Notes: generated by a model from the letters alone, not told the origin. Shown: positions 36,001 to 50,700, counted from the first letter of the stretch. The stretch is DNA of 64,000 bases from Sipunculus nudus (GCA_026874595.1 CM049310.1:684001-748000); one strand, 5' to 3'. Program-made: numbers and translations.

Positions 36001-39000
36001 TCATTTTTGATTAAAGTTTTGTGGTATTTTAATTTTGGACCGTCATTTATTGGTTGGATTAAAACAATTTATAAAAATATTTAAAGTTGTATAATAAATA
36101 ATGGCACAACATCTCAGTACTTTCCAATTGGTAGAGGTGTGAGGCAGGGTGACCCATTGTCTCCATATTTATTCATTCTTTGTATTGAAATTTTGGCAAT
36201 ACAAATTAGAAACAATGATAATATTAGAGGAATTAAAATTTTTGGACAAGAAATTAAATTACTTCTCTTTGCAGATGATATGACAGCAGTTCTGTCCACT
36301 CCTGATTCTGCAAGAAACTTAATAGAAGAAGTCAAAATGTTTAAAAAGATATCTGGGTTAACACCAAAAACAGAAAAAACAGAAGCTATGTGGATTGGTT
36401 CAAAGAGGAATGACATAGAAAAACCATTAAATATTAATTGGTCAAAATCTCACATAAAAATACTAGGCATATATTTTTCATATAGCAAAGAAAAGGCCGC
36501 CTATTTAAATTTTGAAGACAAAATTAAAAAAATGAGGTTAGCAGCCCAAATTTGGAAAACAAGAAATCTGACCTTGTTAGGAAAGATTCAGATTATTAGG
36601 TCATATTTAGTCTCATCTTTTCAGTATATATTTACATGTGTACATACACCTTTGAAATATAGAAAAGAAATTGATAAAATAATTTTTTCCTTTCTGTGGA
36701 ATTCAGGGAAGGAACAACTGAAAAGGATCCTTTTAATTCAACCAGTGACTGCTGGGGGATTGAATGTCCCTCATGTTGATAGTATAATACAAACATACAA
36801 GATAACATGGATTTTAAAGTATATTTCAAACCAAAGAAAAGAAGTGACAGACATATGGAAAAACATACTTGCAACCGTTGGATTAGATTTCGATCTACTT
36901 TTGCATTGTGACTATAGTTATGATTTTATTTCTAAACTAGAAGATGAACACCAGTTTCTGTCAGGTATATTTAAAATTTGGAAAAAGATAAAATCAGTGA
37001 AGCCGTTAGTAGATCAGGTAATATGGTATAATGGTAACATTGGTAGTGATAGTGTTACTTTTTTTAGTAAAAACTTGTATGAATCAGGCTTACTTTATGT
37101 TAATAATTTATTTGACCTAGATGGAAAATTAATCCCTTTTAAAACATGGCAAAACAAAGGTGTTAAACAATTGGAATATATAAGATGGAGAGCAGTAGTT
37201 GAAAAGGCTAAAATATCTTGTAAAATATATGATATTGATGTATTAAGGGTATCAAGTGAGTATTCTGATGAGTTGTTAATATCTGAGGATGGAGTGGGTA
37301 TACCACTCAAACAGTGTAACTCAAGACGCTTGTATAATGTATTTGTTGCTCTATTACATAATAAGCAACTTATTCCTAAGATATCAAAATATTGTCATGA
37401 TAATGATGAGATTGATTGGAGTAAAATTTGTTTGTTACCATTTAAATTATGTCAAGATACTCAATCAAAATGTTTTCAGTATAAATTGTTACAGGATATC
37501 TCGGTAAATAACTATTGGCTGAGGAAATGGGGACTGAAGGACAATAGTATGTGTACTTTTTGTCGTAAAGAAATAGAAACAGCTGAGCACCTGTACTGGT
37601 CATGTGATTGTGTTCAATGTATTTGGCAGCAAGCACACAATATATTTGACTTAAGATATAATGAGAATTTCTTAAATAAAAATGATGTCCTTCTTGGTAA
37701 TCCTGATTTTACAGACAGTTTAAATTTATTTATTATTTTGAGTAAACGCTACATTTATTTGAGCAGGCAGAAACAAATTATTGTTTCATTCTCAGGATTA
37801 AAAAAATACCTTGCATATGTTAAAAATATTGAATTTCTTATTGCAAAGAAGAACAATAGAATTAGTAAATTCCAAGACAGGTGGTCGAATATTCGAGTAT
37901 AAGTGTTTATACGTAAAAATCATAAGTGTATGTGATTTTTTTCTTTCGTATTGAGGGTTTCTGATCATGTTTTTGTGTTTTGTGTTAAACTTAAATTAAG
38001 CTAGTTTTCGACTAAAGTATAGCAACTATCGGATGTGTGTTTTGTATATGTGTGCATTGTTGTGTGCATATATTTGCAAATGCAGCTTTATGTTTATGGG
38101 TGTATATATATATATGTATGTATATATATATATATATATTGTAAATACACGTATGTATGGTATGTATACAAGCTATACATGTATGTATATGTATATGTAT
38201 GTTTGAATTTTGTAACGTGTTGCAAAACTGTTAACGTGTGTATATCTTGTGTACACGTTTGTATATGTTTGGAGAAATAAACATTTAAAAAAAAAAAAAA
38301 AAAAAACCATATTCTTTTAGCTATAGTGCTTTGAAGTACCCCCAAGAACAACTAAAAAGTTGATACAAAAGCTCTAGTATCTCAACAAATGGTTCATTGA
38401 TTGCCATGATTCTCTGCATACATATATTTATCATGGAGTGTTTCATCAATTCCTGCTGACTAGTTTATTTTTTCGATTTTTTATGATTTTTTTCTCTATT
38501 TTTGAGACTTTAAAAGATGCAGTCATCTGTTAACAGGACACATAAAGTAACCATTGGACGTAGAATCTTCTATCTTGACATGCTGGGAGGTCAATCAAAA
38601 TATCTCCTCGGAAACCTGAAATAAGGTCTCTGTTACCTATATGCTCTAAGCTATGGGGCTCAGTAGACCCCCCAAGAATATCTTAAAATTTGATACAAAA
38701 GCTCTAGTATCTCAACAAATTGTGGAAGGATTGCCATGATTCTTTGCATGCATATTCATCATGGAGTGCTATCAGTTCTTGTAGACTGGTGGCGCCATCT
38801 GGATTTTTACCAATTTTATGCATTTTTTCTATTTTTGAGATCTTCAAAGATGCAGTGGTCTGTTAAAGGGTAGGGAGCTCAATGAAAAATATACTTGGAA
38901 ACCTGAAATTAGGTATCTGTTACCCATATTCTCTGAGCTATGGGGCTTATAAGCACCCCTAACATAAATTAAAATTTGATACCAAAGCAGGGCACAAATT

Positions 39001-42000
39001 ATAACCACTGGGCCTAGAATCTTCTAACTTAAAATCCAGGGAGGTCCATGAAAAGTCTCCTTGGAAACATGAAATTAGGTCTCTGTTACCCATATTCTAT
39101 GAGCAATGGGGCTTATAAGCACACCCCAGAATATTTGAAAATTTGATACCAAAGTAGAGCACAAAGCAAAACGATTGGACCCAGAAACTTCTCACTTGGC
39201 ATCCTGAGAGTTCCTCAAAAGCTCTCCCCTCAAAACCTGAAATTGGGTCACTGTGACCTATATTCTCAGAGTTTTGGGGTATGTTTGAGCATCCCAGAAG
39301 TAATGTAAAATACACACAAATTGCCAGGTTCCTCAGGAAAGGCTGGTTGGATTGTCATCAAATTTGGTGTGCTAATGGGTCTGGATGAACTTAAGCTAAT
39401 ATGCATGAATGATGATGCCACCTATATTATCTTAATTAGTTTCCTGTGCAAGGGCATATTGTCAACATGTCAGTCAGCTGAGCGTCATGACCCATGGGTC
39501 ACTTGTTATTTTTTAATTTTAGTAACTTAAGTAGGCCGCACACAAAGCGGACGAGACGAGACGAGATCGGACCGGACTTGAATCCGGTCCGTTCCGCTCA
39601 GTTTGCGGCAGTTGGCGGACCGGACTTCTAGTCCGGGACCGCTCCGGACCCAGTCCTGAGCGACCCTGACCATATCAAAATGTTTTGATATTTCAGGACC
39701 GGTCCTGAGTGATATATAAATTTAAGTATATAAATGAGTATTAATTTTGTTTAATTCGAGCTTTCACGCTTTCCATCCTGACTTCTTTCCTCTTCTTAAA
39801 ACTTTAATTATTTTACACGATTTGTATAAATACCGGTAGTTATAAAAACTGATGTATATAAATCTCCCCATAACTTAGATTATGGCATCAGTTAGTCTCT
39901 GCAAGTGAAGGAAACAGGAAAAACTGCTAACATTGGACGAGCAACAAAAACCCACTCTCATTGCCATGCTAGAAATCGAACCCGGGTCGCCAGCTGAGAG
40001 AACCTATAACTTATGCGAGGGACAAACCCACTTAATCTCAAGTTAATTCTTATAGAACATAAGTCCACTAGGAAAATTGATGTAGCAATTGTACCTGGTT
40101 TGCAGGTTGTATACGACAATTGACACAAGTCAAATAAAAATTATGACATAAAATATGAATTCTTTGACCAACAACGGGTGAAACGAAAGATGTATCCAAG
40201 CAATGGGATTTAATGGGATTTATGTATATACTCTGAAATAAAGGAAACTGTGTTATTAGATGATATATAAAATAAAGAGTGAAAAGGAAAATATGGATAA
40301 GCAAGCTGAAAATGATGCGATAAAAATGTATCATAGAGTTTGGTGTTTATATTTTGACCAAATTTGGCGCATCCTTAATTTTTTTGTTAAGAAAATGGTT
40401 AACTAAGAAACAAAAGGCGTGTCTACAAAACGAATAGAGTACCGCATTAACAGTGTAGTGTAATACATAGTATACCGAAATCAGCTGATCACTACCCGGC
40501 TTTAATTTGGCTGTTAAAAAATATTCTCTCTCTCAATATATATATTGATATTTATATATATATTGTTTAGATTTCGCCGCTTTTCTTCCCTATATATAAG
40601 AAAATATTCCATGCTCCATTTGTTGGAGTTAGGCCAGCTCAGTCTGTACGAGGTCATTGTATGTACATATACTACAGGGGTTCTAGATCTCGATACCCCT
40701 TTTTCCAATACACCACCAGCCCAGAAGCATAAATACATCAACTGCCTTTTCAGTGTCGACCATCATTTCGAGTATGATCAAACCAATAGTATTGTATATA
40801 AATATATTCATCTATTTATATAAAAAAAACTTAATTTAGAGTGATGTTATACAAAGCAAATATGTTATAGCACAATACCATTGTTTATAATAGTCATTTA
40901 TGATGATGACAGGTGAAGTAACCATAAATTAAATAGTTTGTAAATATCCAGGTTTATTTATAAATTGAAGTATTACCTCAGACAGTGATGTCATACTATA
41001 TGTATGTATGTATGTATATAATATTATATAATATTAAATAATCTAAGGGTATCCCTTTGCTTCGATTCTTATTTAAGAAAATCCGATCCGATCCGGTCCG
41101 CTCTGTGTGCGGGCGCTCCAGGACCGGTGTGAGAGCTTAAGGTGGGGCTGGGTGTGGTTTGTCAGATCCGCTTAAATGGTGTTAATGACTTGACTTGATT
41201 CAGACAAAGCCATCTTCTTCAGGTACATTGATATGCTGATGATCATCATGGTACCTGATGAAAAACTGATGTGTTAGATTTTATCAGGATTGGAGAGGAT
41301 ATAGTCAAATGTTCAGTGATGGCACGAAATTTAGGTTTTAGGCTGGATTTAAATATGGGTATGAACAAACAAATTAATGCCACATGTAGCAATGCTTTGC
41401 ATATAGTCTTTATAATATCAAGCAGATCAGGAAGTATATAACAGATGATTCGGCGGAGACATTGTCACATGCGGTTATGACTAGTCAATTGGATTATTGT
41501 AATGCTTTGTACATTAATTTACCTAAATTTAAATTAAAGAAATTGCAACGAGTCCAGAACACTGCAGCTCGGTTGATTTGTAAAGTATTTAAATTTGATC
41601 ACATTTCACCTGTGCTTAAGATGCTACACTGGTTACCAGTCAAATACAGATGTGAATACAAAATATTAATTCTTACATTCAAAGCTTTGCATGGTTTAGC
41701 CCCGATTTACATCAGTGAGATGCTTATGCTTATACGATTTGCGTTCAAACAATGCCATCACTGTGAGAGTACCACGAACAAAAACGAAAACAGTTGGTTA
41801 TAGGTCATTTCGATACGCAGCTCCTATATTGTGGAAAAACCTACCAGTGCATCTGAGACTCGTGGTTAATTATGAACGTTTTAAGTCCGATCTGAAGACA
41901 TTCTATTTTAAAACTATTTCTGAATTTAGAGATATATAAATGCTATGCTATGTTTTACCGGTCATATATTATTAACATATGTTTTAATATTATAGTCTTT

Positions 42001-45000
42001 TGTATAACCAGCGCAGTAGAGATCTTTTTATGATGATTAGCGCTATATAAAAAAAAAAACTAACTATCTATTCAGGTTTCAGTTGTTTTGGATTCGGTAC
42101 ATATCTTAGTCTTTAGTTTTGTTATTTCAAAATATGTATAGCGGGGGATGGGGGGGGGGGGGTTATTGGTTTTATTTTGGGGCTGGTTTATTTTATTTCC
42201 CTCTTTGCCGATACAGAAGGGCCAACTCCCAAAGGGTGGGCCAACACTGGACGTTCCCACCCAACCGACATATTAGGGAGTAGGTATGGATTTTAATCCG
42301 TGGCTTGTTTATTTTCTAGTTATTTTGTTGTTTTGGGATTGTTGGAGTTATTTGGGTGGTTTTTCAGTAATTTAACCCAGGTTGCGCTTATTTTAGCTTG
42401 ATACATGCCTTAGTGGTCACGTAGCCCAGTAACTTTCCACCTGGGGGTGGGGGGGGGGGGAGGTTATGACATCGGGGGGGGGGGGGGGTTATTGGTTTTA
42501 TTTTGGGGTTGGCTTATTTTAATCCCCTATTTCCGCCGAAAGAGAAAGCCACAGTAGGACAGTAGGTGGGATTTTAACGCATGGCTTATTTATTTTCCAG
42601 TAATTTTGGTCTGTTGGGTGGGGGGGGGGTTCTTGGGTGGTTTTTGAATAATTTGACCCAAGTTTCAGTTTTTTCGCCTAATACTTGCCTTAGTGGTCAC
42701 GTAGCCTAGTAACTTTCCTAGGGGGGTTGGGGCTGTAACAGTTTGGGGACGGTGAGTTTGTTTTAGTTATTGTTTTCAGGATAATGTTAATTGGGGTTAT
42801 TTGTCTGATTGTAAGAGTGGTTTTTCTGTGTTCTGTTATAATTTCATTGACAGGGTTGCTGTGTTTTATACTATTAAAGACATTGACTGGTTGTTCTGCT
42901 ATGTATTCTGTGATTTTGGGAATATCTGTTTTTTTTCTCTCTCTCTTTTAGTATATCTGGGTTTTTTTTCACTCTCTCTCTTTTAGTATATCTGGGTTTT
43001 TTTTTCTCTCTCTCTTTTAGTATATCTGTTTTTGTTCTTTTTCTCGCTCTTAAGAAAGCTCTTAAGGCCGCATTTTGTTTAACCTCAAGTTTTTTTAGGT
43101 GAGAATTTGCTGCTCCAAGAAAAGCAATGGATCCATATATGCCTATTGGCCTGATCCATTGCTTGTATAGGTAGGCGGCTGTTTTGGTAGTGGGGCCTTC
43201 TTTTATTCTGCATAAATTTTTAAGGGCATTTGTGCGTTGCCACATTCTGTGAGTGATATCACACACAAGAAAAACAACAGCTTCACTCTCTGAGACTACC
43301 CCCTTAGAGAAGAAAAGAGAAAAAACAAGAAAAAAAGAAAAAAAGAGTGATATCATCTATGTGTGTTTTCAATAGGTCTTTTTGTCAAAAGGGAGGCCTA
43401 GGTTTTTTTTGCTGTGTTACTCTTTTTGAAGTCCTCCCCTTGTAATTCTAGAGGTTCTATTTTGGTCCATTTAGTTGCTTTAAAAAACAGCACTGTCTGG
43501 GTTTTGTTTAGGTTTAATAGGATGCGCAAGGTTTCGCACCATTCACTGATACGGTCCAGTTGAGCTTGTAACATCTCTCTTGTAAGTTATTGGTGGTAGC
43601 CCATATGGGAATGTCGTCTGCGAATTGGGACACTTGCCATTTGGCCATTAACATATATAATGAATAATGTGGGCCGTGTGGGGAATCAGCTTGGAGTGTG
43701 TCCCATTTACATTTACTCTGAGAATTCTATTGCTTAGGATCGAGGATAGTATTCTTATTAGTTTGGGAGTTTGGTTCTCATTAATTTTAGTCTCAGTCCA
43801 TCTGACCAGACCGCATCAAAAGCCTTTTCCACGTCGAGGAAAGTGGCTAGTGTGTTTTTTTTATCCAGTATGGATTGTTTGACTTAGCCTAAATATAGTT
43901 GGTCTACAGTTGATTTGCCAGATCTAATGCCGACTTTATCTCCATTACAGAAGGGGCCGCCTAATTCTGGGCTTCTGTTATGAAGAAAATTGTTAATTCT
44001 GTTCTTGATAATTTTTTCAAATAGTTTGCCCAGACAGGGGAGCAGACTGTGATTTTTTGGCATTTCTGTACTTTTCCCTGGTTTTGGGATCATGGTTACT
44101 AGGGTTTTTTTTCCATTCAATTGGAAAGTAGCTCTATGTTATACATAGGTTACAGGAATTTGTGATTCTCTGAAATCCTATGTCAGGAATTCTCTAAATT
44201 GTTTTTATAGTTTAGTTTATCGTGCCATGCGGCTAATTTTCCTTTTGTTTTGCCTAATGCCCCTTTAAGCTCTATTAAAGAGATGGGCCGAGTGGAATCG
44301 GAGTCATACCCCGCTTCTGTGATAGGTTGTTGTAGTGGATTAAATAGGGCTTTGTTTCTTCTGTTGTTTCCTCTACCTGATCTTTAAATCCTACATCATG
44401 TCAGGGGGTTTTCAGGGGTTTGGTGCATGTTTTCAGGTCTATCCGAAAAAGGTCTGCCCGCTCATTTGCTGTAGTGCGGTTGAGCCATCTGGCCGTTTGA
44501 GTGATTTGATTTTTCCTGTGTTTGGGTGGAGCTGTGTGGTCGTGATTTTTTTGTTGTTTTTCCAAAAATCTCCTAAATTAGTGGTATGATCTAAACTTGT
44601 TGTATATTCCTCCCAATGTTTTCTTTTTTGTGTTAGTGTTGCATTTGAAACCTGTTTATTAAGAAAATTGTAGTATGTTTTATAATCGGGAATTTGTGTG
44701 TTTTAATATTTTCTCCTGGCTTGTCTTCTGAGTTTTTTCAGAAGTTTTATTACTGGAGTAAAATGCCACCAGTTTCTGTATTTTTTCTGTTTCTGGGGCT
44801 ACTGTGTCTATAGCTCTCTTTATTGTGTTTGTTATATCATCTTCTAAGTTGTCAATCTGTTGACGTGAGACTGTATCGAAATCATCAGGGTCCACCATAT
44901 TTCCAGCTATTAATTTGCTGAAATATTGCCAGTCATCTTAACCTAGGTTTCTAAATAGCCTAGGTAAAATTACTTTTGGGTTCCCAGTTTAGGTTAACAT

Positions 45001-47691
45001 GTATGGGGAGGTGGTCGGAGCTAACATCTTCTCGCACATGATAATCTGATATTAAAGCTAATAGTCTGGGTCACTGTTCAGCACTATGGTTACATGTGGG
45101 GTCAGTATTATTTAACAAGGACTACTCCATGTTTTTTTAACCATAGACTAGTGTGAGTCGTATTTATGAGGGTCATGAATATGCCAAGGCAGCCAGGCAC
45201 CCAGACTGAAGATATGAAATGCCAAGGCAGCTAGGCACCCCGACTGAAGATATAATATTCCAAGGCAGCTAGGCACCCACACTGAAGATAAAATATGCCA
45301 AGGCACCTAGGCACCCAGACTGAAGATATAATATGCCAAAACAGCTAGGCACCCAGACTGAAGATATAATATGCTAAGGCAGCTAGGCACCCAGACTGAA
45401 GATATAATTTGCTAAGGCAGCTAGGCACCCAGACTGAAGATAAAATATTCCAAGGCAGCTAGGCACCCAGACTGAAGATATAATATCCCAAGGCAGCTAT
45501 AGGCACCCACACTGAAGAAAAATATTCCAAGGCAGCTAGGCACCCAGACTGAAGCTAAAATATGCCAAAGCAGCTAGGCACCAAGACTGAAAATATAATA
45601 TGCCCAGGCAGCTAGGCACCCAGACTGAAAATTTAATATGCCAAAGCAGCTAGGCACCCAGACTGAAGATAAAATATTCCAAAGCAGCTAGGCACCCAGA
45701 CTGAAAATATAATATGCCCAGGCAGCTAGGCACCCAGACTGAAGATATAATATGCCAAAGCAGCTAGGCACCCAGACTGAAGATAAAATATTCCAAGGCA
45801 GCTAGGCACCCAGACTGAAAATATAATATGCCAAGGCAGCTAGGCACCCAGACTGAAGATATAATATGCCAAAGCAGCTGGGCACCCAGACTGAAGATAA
45901 AATATTTCAAGGCAGCTAGGCACCCAGACTGAAAATATAATATGCCCAGGCAGCTAGGCACCCAGACTGAAGATATAATATGCCAAAGCAGCTAGGCACC
46001 CAGACTGAAGATAAAATATTCCAAAGCAGCTAGGCACCCAGACTGAAAATATAATATGCCAAGGCAGCTAGGCACCCAGACTGAAGATATAATATGCCAA
46101 AGCAGCTAGGCACCCAGACTGAAGATAAAATATTCCGAGGCAGTTAGGCACCCAGACTGAAAATATAATATGCCAAGGCAACTAGGCACCCAGACTGAAG
46201 ATATAATATGCCAAAGCAGCTAGGCACCCAGACTGAAGATAAAATATTCCAGGGCAGCATGGCACCCAGACTGAAGATATAATATGCCAGGGCAGCTAGG
46301 CACCCAGACTGAAGATAAAATATTCTAAGGCAGCTAGGCACCCAGACTGAAGAAAAAAATATTCCAAGGCAGCTAGGCACCCAGACTGAAGGTATAATAT
46401 GCTAAGGCAGCTAGGCACCCACACTGAAGATAAAATATTCCAAGGCAGCTAGGCACCCACACTGAAGATATAATATGCTAAGGCAGCTAGGCACCCACAC
46501 TGAAGATATAATATGCTAAGGCAGCTAGGCACCCAGACTGAAGATAAAATATTCCAAGGCAGCTAGGCACCCAGACTGAAGATATAATATGCTAAGGCAG
46601 CTAGGCACCCAGACTGAAGATATAATATTCCAAGGCAGCTAGGCACCCAGACTGAAGATATAATATGCTAAGGCAGCTAGGCACCCAGACTGAAGATATA
46701 ATATTCCAAGGCAGCTAGGCACCCAGACTGAATATATATTTAAGCAGTCAGTTTCGGGTGTTGATTTTAGAAATATAAAGACACCATGACATCCCCAAAT
46801 GCGATTCGGTTATAATTGTCAAAAAGTGTAGTCAGGCCAAGTCTGTCAACCTGTGATTGTCTGCTGATCGCAATACTTTTGTATTTTTAACAGATTCTTT
46901 CGTAACCGTTATTGTGGTAAAGTTTCAGATTATGTGCAGACTCTACCACCGGCGTAACTCGGTATAGCCCTAACCAGTAGAGTGTGTTTTTATTCTATTG
47001 CATAAGAATGGAAATATTGATGGAGAAATTCAAACTGCCGTTTGTGTTACTTTGGCGATAATGAAATTTTTACTTATGCCTTACTACATTGCCGACTCAT
47101 ATTTGCGTTCCGTTTGTGACAGAGTATAAGCCAAGTATGCCTTGCTGTTGTGATGCGTAAAGCTGCGTTTACTGGGCATGCGGTATGCGGTAACGGTATG
47201 AGACGCGGTAAAATGGAATTATCAGGGGAGAACTGGATCCGCATACCGCGAGTGGTATAGCGCCCATGGGCGGGATTTGACATCTTTGGGCCCACATCGC
47301 AGTGTTTTCCCGCCGAAGGTAATGCCTCTTGCGATTTTATATCGCATTCCGCATATCGCGTTCTGCTGCCGCACTCTGTGGTGGCCCATAGGTGTCATTC
47401 TCGTGTCGCGCCTCGCGCATTAGCGTTATCTTTCATAAACTAGCCTCTGAAAATCAATTGCAAATATTACTTTATTATGTGTAAAGTATTCTAACCGTAG
47501 AATCAAATTATTTCATCTGCGAAGGTGTCTCTTGCATAGAGTATTAGATAATTTCCACATTCAAAAATAAAATAAATATTAAGTTTCTGCAAATGCCTGT
47601 TTTAGCTTTGAAACCTTATGCATCATTTACAGTTTTTTTATCCGGCTGGCTAAAATTTTATCAAATATAAAAATATGAATATTATTATAAT

Positions 47692-47733
<42 letters not shown>

Positions 47734-50700
47734 TTATTAAATATATTATATATTATTTCCTTCTCTGTTTCAAGAAAGCTATTATTTACAAATATATCTT
47801 TATTTTTTTTTATAAAATAAATAATTTTAATTTATATTATACTAAGGGAATGTGTATTTTATATGAATTACTAACACCATGCATGTGAATACTTTTAAAC
47901 TTTAAAATAAAAACTGAAATAAACGAATTTTTAGATTAAAATTTGAGAGCACATCTTCTGAATGCATAATTTTCACATTAGAAAGGAATCCTAAGGGGTT
48001 ATTAACGCTATCCAATATAATACCGGACGTGTAACGATGGCAAATATATGAAGTTTAAAAATTGGCTACACGTCCAAATGCATTATTTTAATGCAGCTTA
48101 ATCTTTGTCACTACAGAAATTTTCAAATTACTGCATATTCAGTTTGAGAAGTTTCTGGTGGAAGAGATACTGGTGGGGGGGCGCTTTAAATTGATAGCCC
48201 CCCCCCCCCCCCCAACCCCACCCCCAACCATATCAACCCCCAAATTACTTAATTTTCATGGAGGAACAAAAAAGATTTTGTCTCTGTATATAACCGGTAT
48301 GCTTTTTTTTTTCTTTCTATAATTTTCTTTCTTGGTAGCTATCTTGCCCCAAGGCCCTATAGCTCTTCATAATGGTATACATTATAGAGTAGGTATGTTT
48401 TAACATCTCAGTGTTCAGTTTAGCGAATTAAGAGTATATAGCAGACTGGCATGTTTATCATTATTTTTGCTCATATACATGGTGGATATAACTTGGTAGT
48501 TTTAGAAATTGATATTAATATGAAATAAAGTAAGTGGTGATACATGGCAGTTTAACTTTTACGTATCTTTGTTTTTTTCTAGTTTCTCGTTTCTGTCTGG
48601 TTTTCATAACATTATATAGGGCTGGATGTTGCCTACGGTTTTCGTATTTTCAATTTAATGCTGTCTCTGCAATCATTTTTGATTTTATTCACGTTTATAC
48701 AGTTCCCTGACAATTTCTTCTTCTGATATATTTGCCCCTAAGACACAGAAAGAGATCTATTTAAATGGTGATAAAATTGAAGATATAGACCCCCTTTGCA
48801 AAACCAGAAAGTCTCACAAAAATATATTCCCATATATGATAATGGAAGCATATTTAATGCGTCAGAAGCCTCTAGGAAGTCATCCGGAAGTGACAGATGA
48901 TGTTCAAAATGCATAAAACTCGAAAGTCAAGCCCATGTCACCAACCAACAAAGACACAGAAAAAGTCTTGCATAATTCCAAATTTTAATTTAAGTAATAA
49001 ATATATGTATTTGAATAAGATCATAATATATATTACTAAAATAATGATATAAAAAAAACTAAAAAATGTTGAAATATGCATTCAAATGTAATACATTATA
49101 TATCATATGGCAACGTAATATTTCAATATTGAATATTGTTTCCTGGTGGGTGTTAATAGGTGTTACTGGTGTTACCCACCAGGAAACAACTACCAGGCTT
49201 CATTTACACCTTAAGAAGGGGGCTGTACCCCCGAAAGCTTGTGTCAAAAGTGAAAACACCAGCTAGTCTACATTAAGGTATCATATGTATACTTCACTTA
49301 CTCATATATACAGACTAGCAATTCAAACCAAATATTATATAAAAGCATTTGAAATTTCGCAATTTTATCAAAATGGTGTAATAACTTTTTTTCCTCATAT
49401 AACAAAATAGATTAGAATATTATATCACCTAAAAATTAAGTATAACTTAAACAAAATTCGTTTATATTATAATATTTTTGCATAATACTATTAAAATATT
49501 TTATAAAATACATAAATTTGTATTTTAATTTAAAACACAAAGTAACATCCTTGCAGGAACTGGTAAAGCCGTAATAAAAGTCAATTCAGTTTCGTATTTA
49601 TAAAACTATTTTTTATCCATTAGGGTATTATATAGAGTATTAATGAAACTGATCACTGATCACCCAAAGTATCAGGAAACATTTTTATTTATTTATTTAT
49701 TTATTTATTTATTTCAATATATTTATACACGGTAGCCTGTTCAGTAATATAGTCTGTTCTTCCACAGGGCCCTGTAACCTTAAAAAATGAAATAATAATA
49801 ATATCAGGTACAAAGATTATGAAATACACAGTATGCATATGTTACACAATATATGAATCATCAAAGATACATGTACATAAATATTATATACATGACAAGT
49901 AAGTCAGTCATGATATGCAACAATACTTTAAACGCTACAATAGGTAAAATTCACTTTATGCTTGAACAACATAGTCGTATATAAAATTACGTAATACATT
50001 CAATGGGTAATGTATGTAAGAAAACGAGTATAATACACTATAATCGTAAAAACTAGTATAGACGCGGTTATAAGAGAATCCATACAATAAAGACAGGTAT
50101 TGACAAAGTATATTAGGAAATAACATTGTCTTTAGGTTGTAATACTAAGACTTTAAAAGAAATGCTTTGGTCTTTTGTTTAAAAGTATTTAAAGATTTTA
50201 TAGATCTGATCTCGTATGGTAAGGTATTCCATACCGAAGGGCCTCTGTATAGAAAGCTATTTTTGAAGAATTCATTTTTCGGTTTTGGCAATAACAGAAG
50301 GCCACTCTCAGCGAATCTAGTAGAATGATCGTGCGTATCACTGACCAATATGAACTGTTTTGGATTATGGATATTCATTTGATTGCCATATTTATGCATC
50401 AGGATACATTGAAATACAAGGTTTAGGGACTGTTAGCCATTGTAGCTGTTGTATCAGAGTGGTGCTTGGAATTTCAAATCATAGCAGCTGGTAACAATAC
50501 CTGCAGCACGATTTTGAATTTTTTCCAGTTTTCTGTGGCAAACTGAGGATTTGGGTTTGCCCCATCCACTTATGGCATAGTCGATATGTGGCTGGATCAT
50601 GTTATTATATACTGTTATTAATGTATTTATGGACAGTACTTTACTAAGGCGGTGTAACAGTGCTAAGTATGGTGACAACTTTTTACATAGGGTAGTTTCA

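Larger units (their letters stand above)
25869..39507 (+). mobile_element. Helentron-like (HINE) element, copy 3, with two LINEs inserted
   Basis: Own sequence is 25869-28060, 33510-33927 and 38319-39507, about 3.8 kb. The 5' end has GCTCAGCTGAC (25875-25885); the 3' end has its exact inverse GTCAGCTGAGC (39473-39483), then a 14-bp palindrome TGACCCATGGGTCA (39488-39501) and CTTGTT. Between them are tandem ~341-bp units. Subterminal inverted repeats, central tandem repeats and a 3' hairpin with a short tail match Helentron-derived non-autonomous elements (HINE/DINE). No Rep/helicase is present. LINE 2 and LINE 3 were inserted later, each with its own target duplication. The class is inference from structure. 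Confidence 0.7.

Noticed and set aside
39960-40005. tRNA-like B box (near GGGTTCGATTTC on the - strand)
   Set aside because: The A-box-like word is only about ten bases away, too close for a tRNA, and no acceptor or anticodon stem can be formed. At best a fragment of a tRNA-derived SINE.
45764-46380. Open frames with repeated LGAQLLWHI-type peptides
   Set aside because: Produced by the 38-bp minisatellite period; there is no start context, and both arise only where the trimer repeat avoids stops.
49206-49262. Possible hammerhead ribozyme
   Set aside because: The core reads CTTAAGA where CTGATGA is required, and no stem I partner is found.
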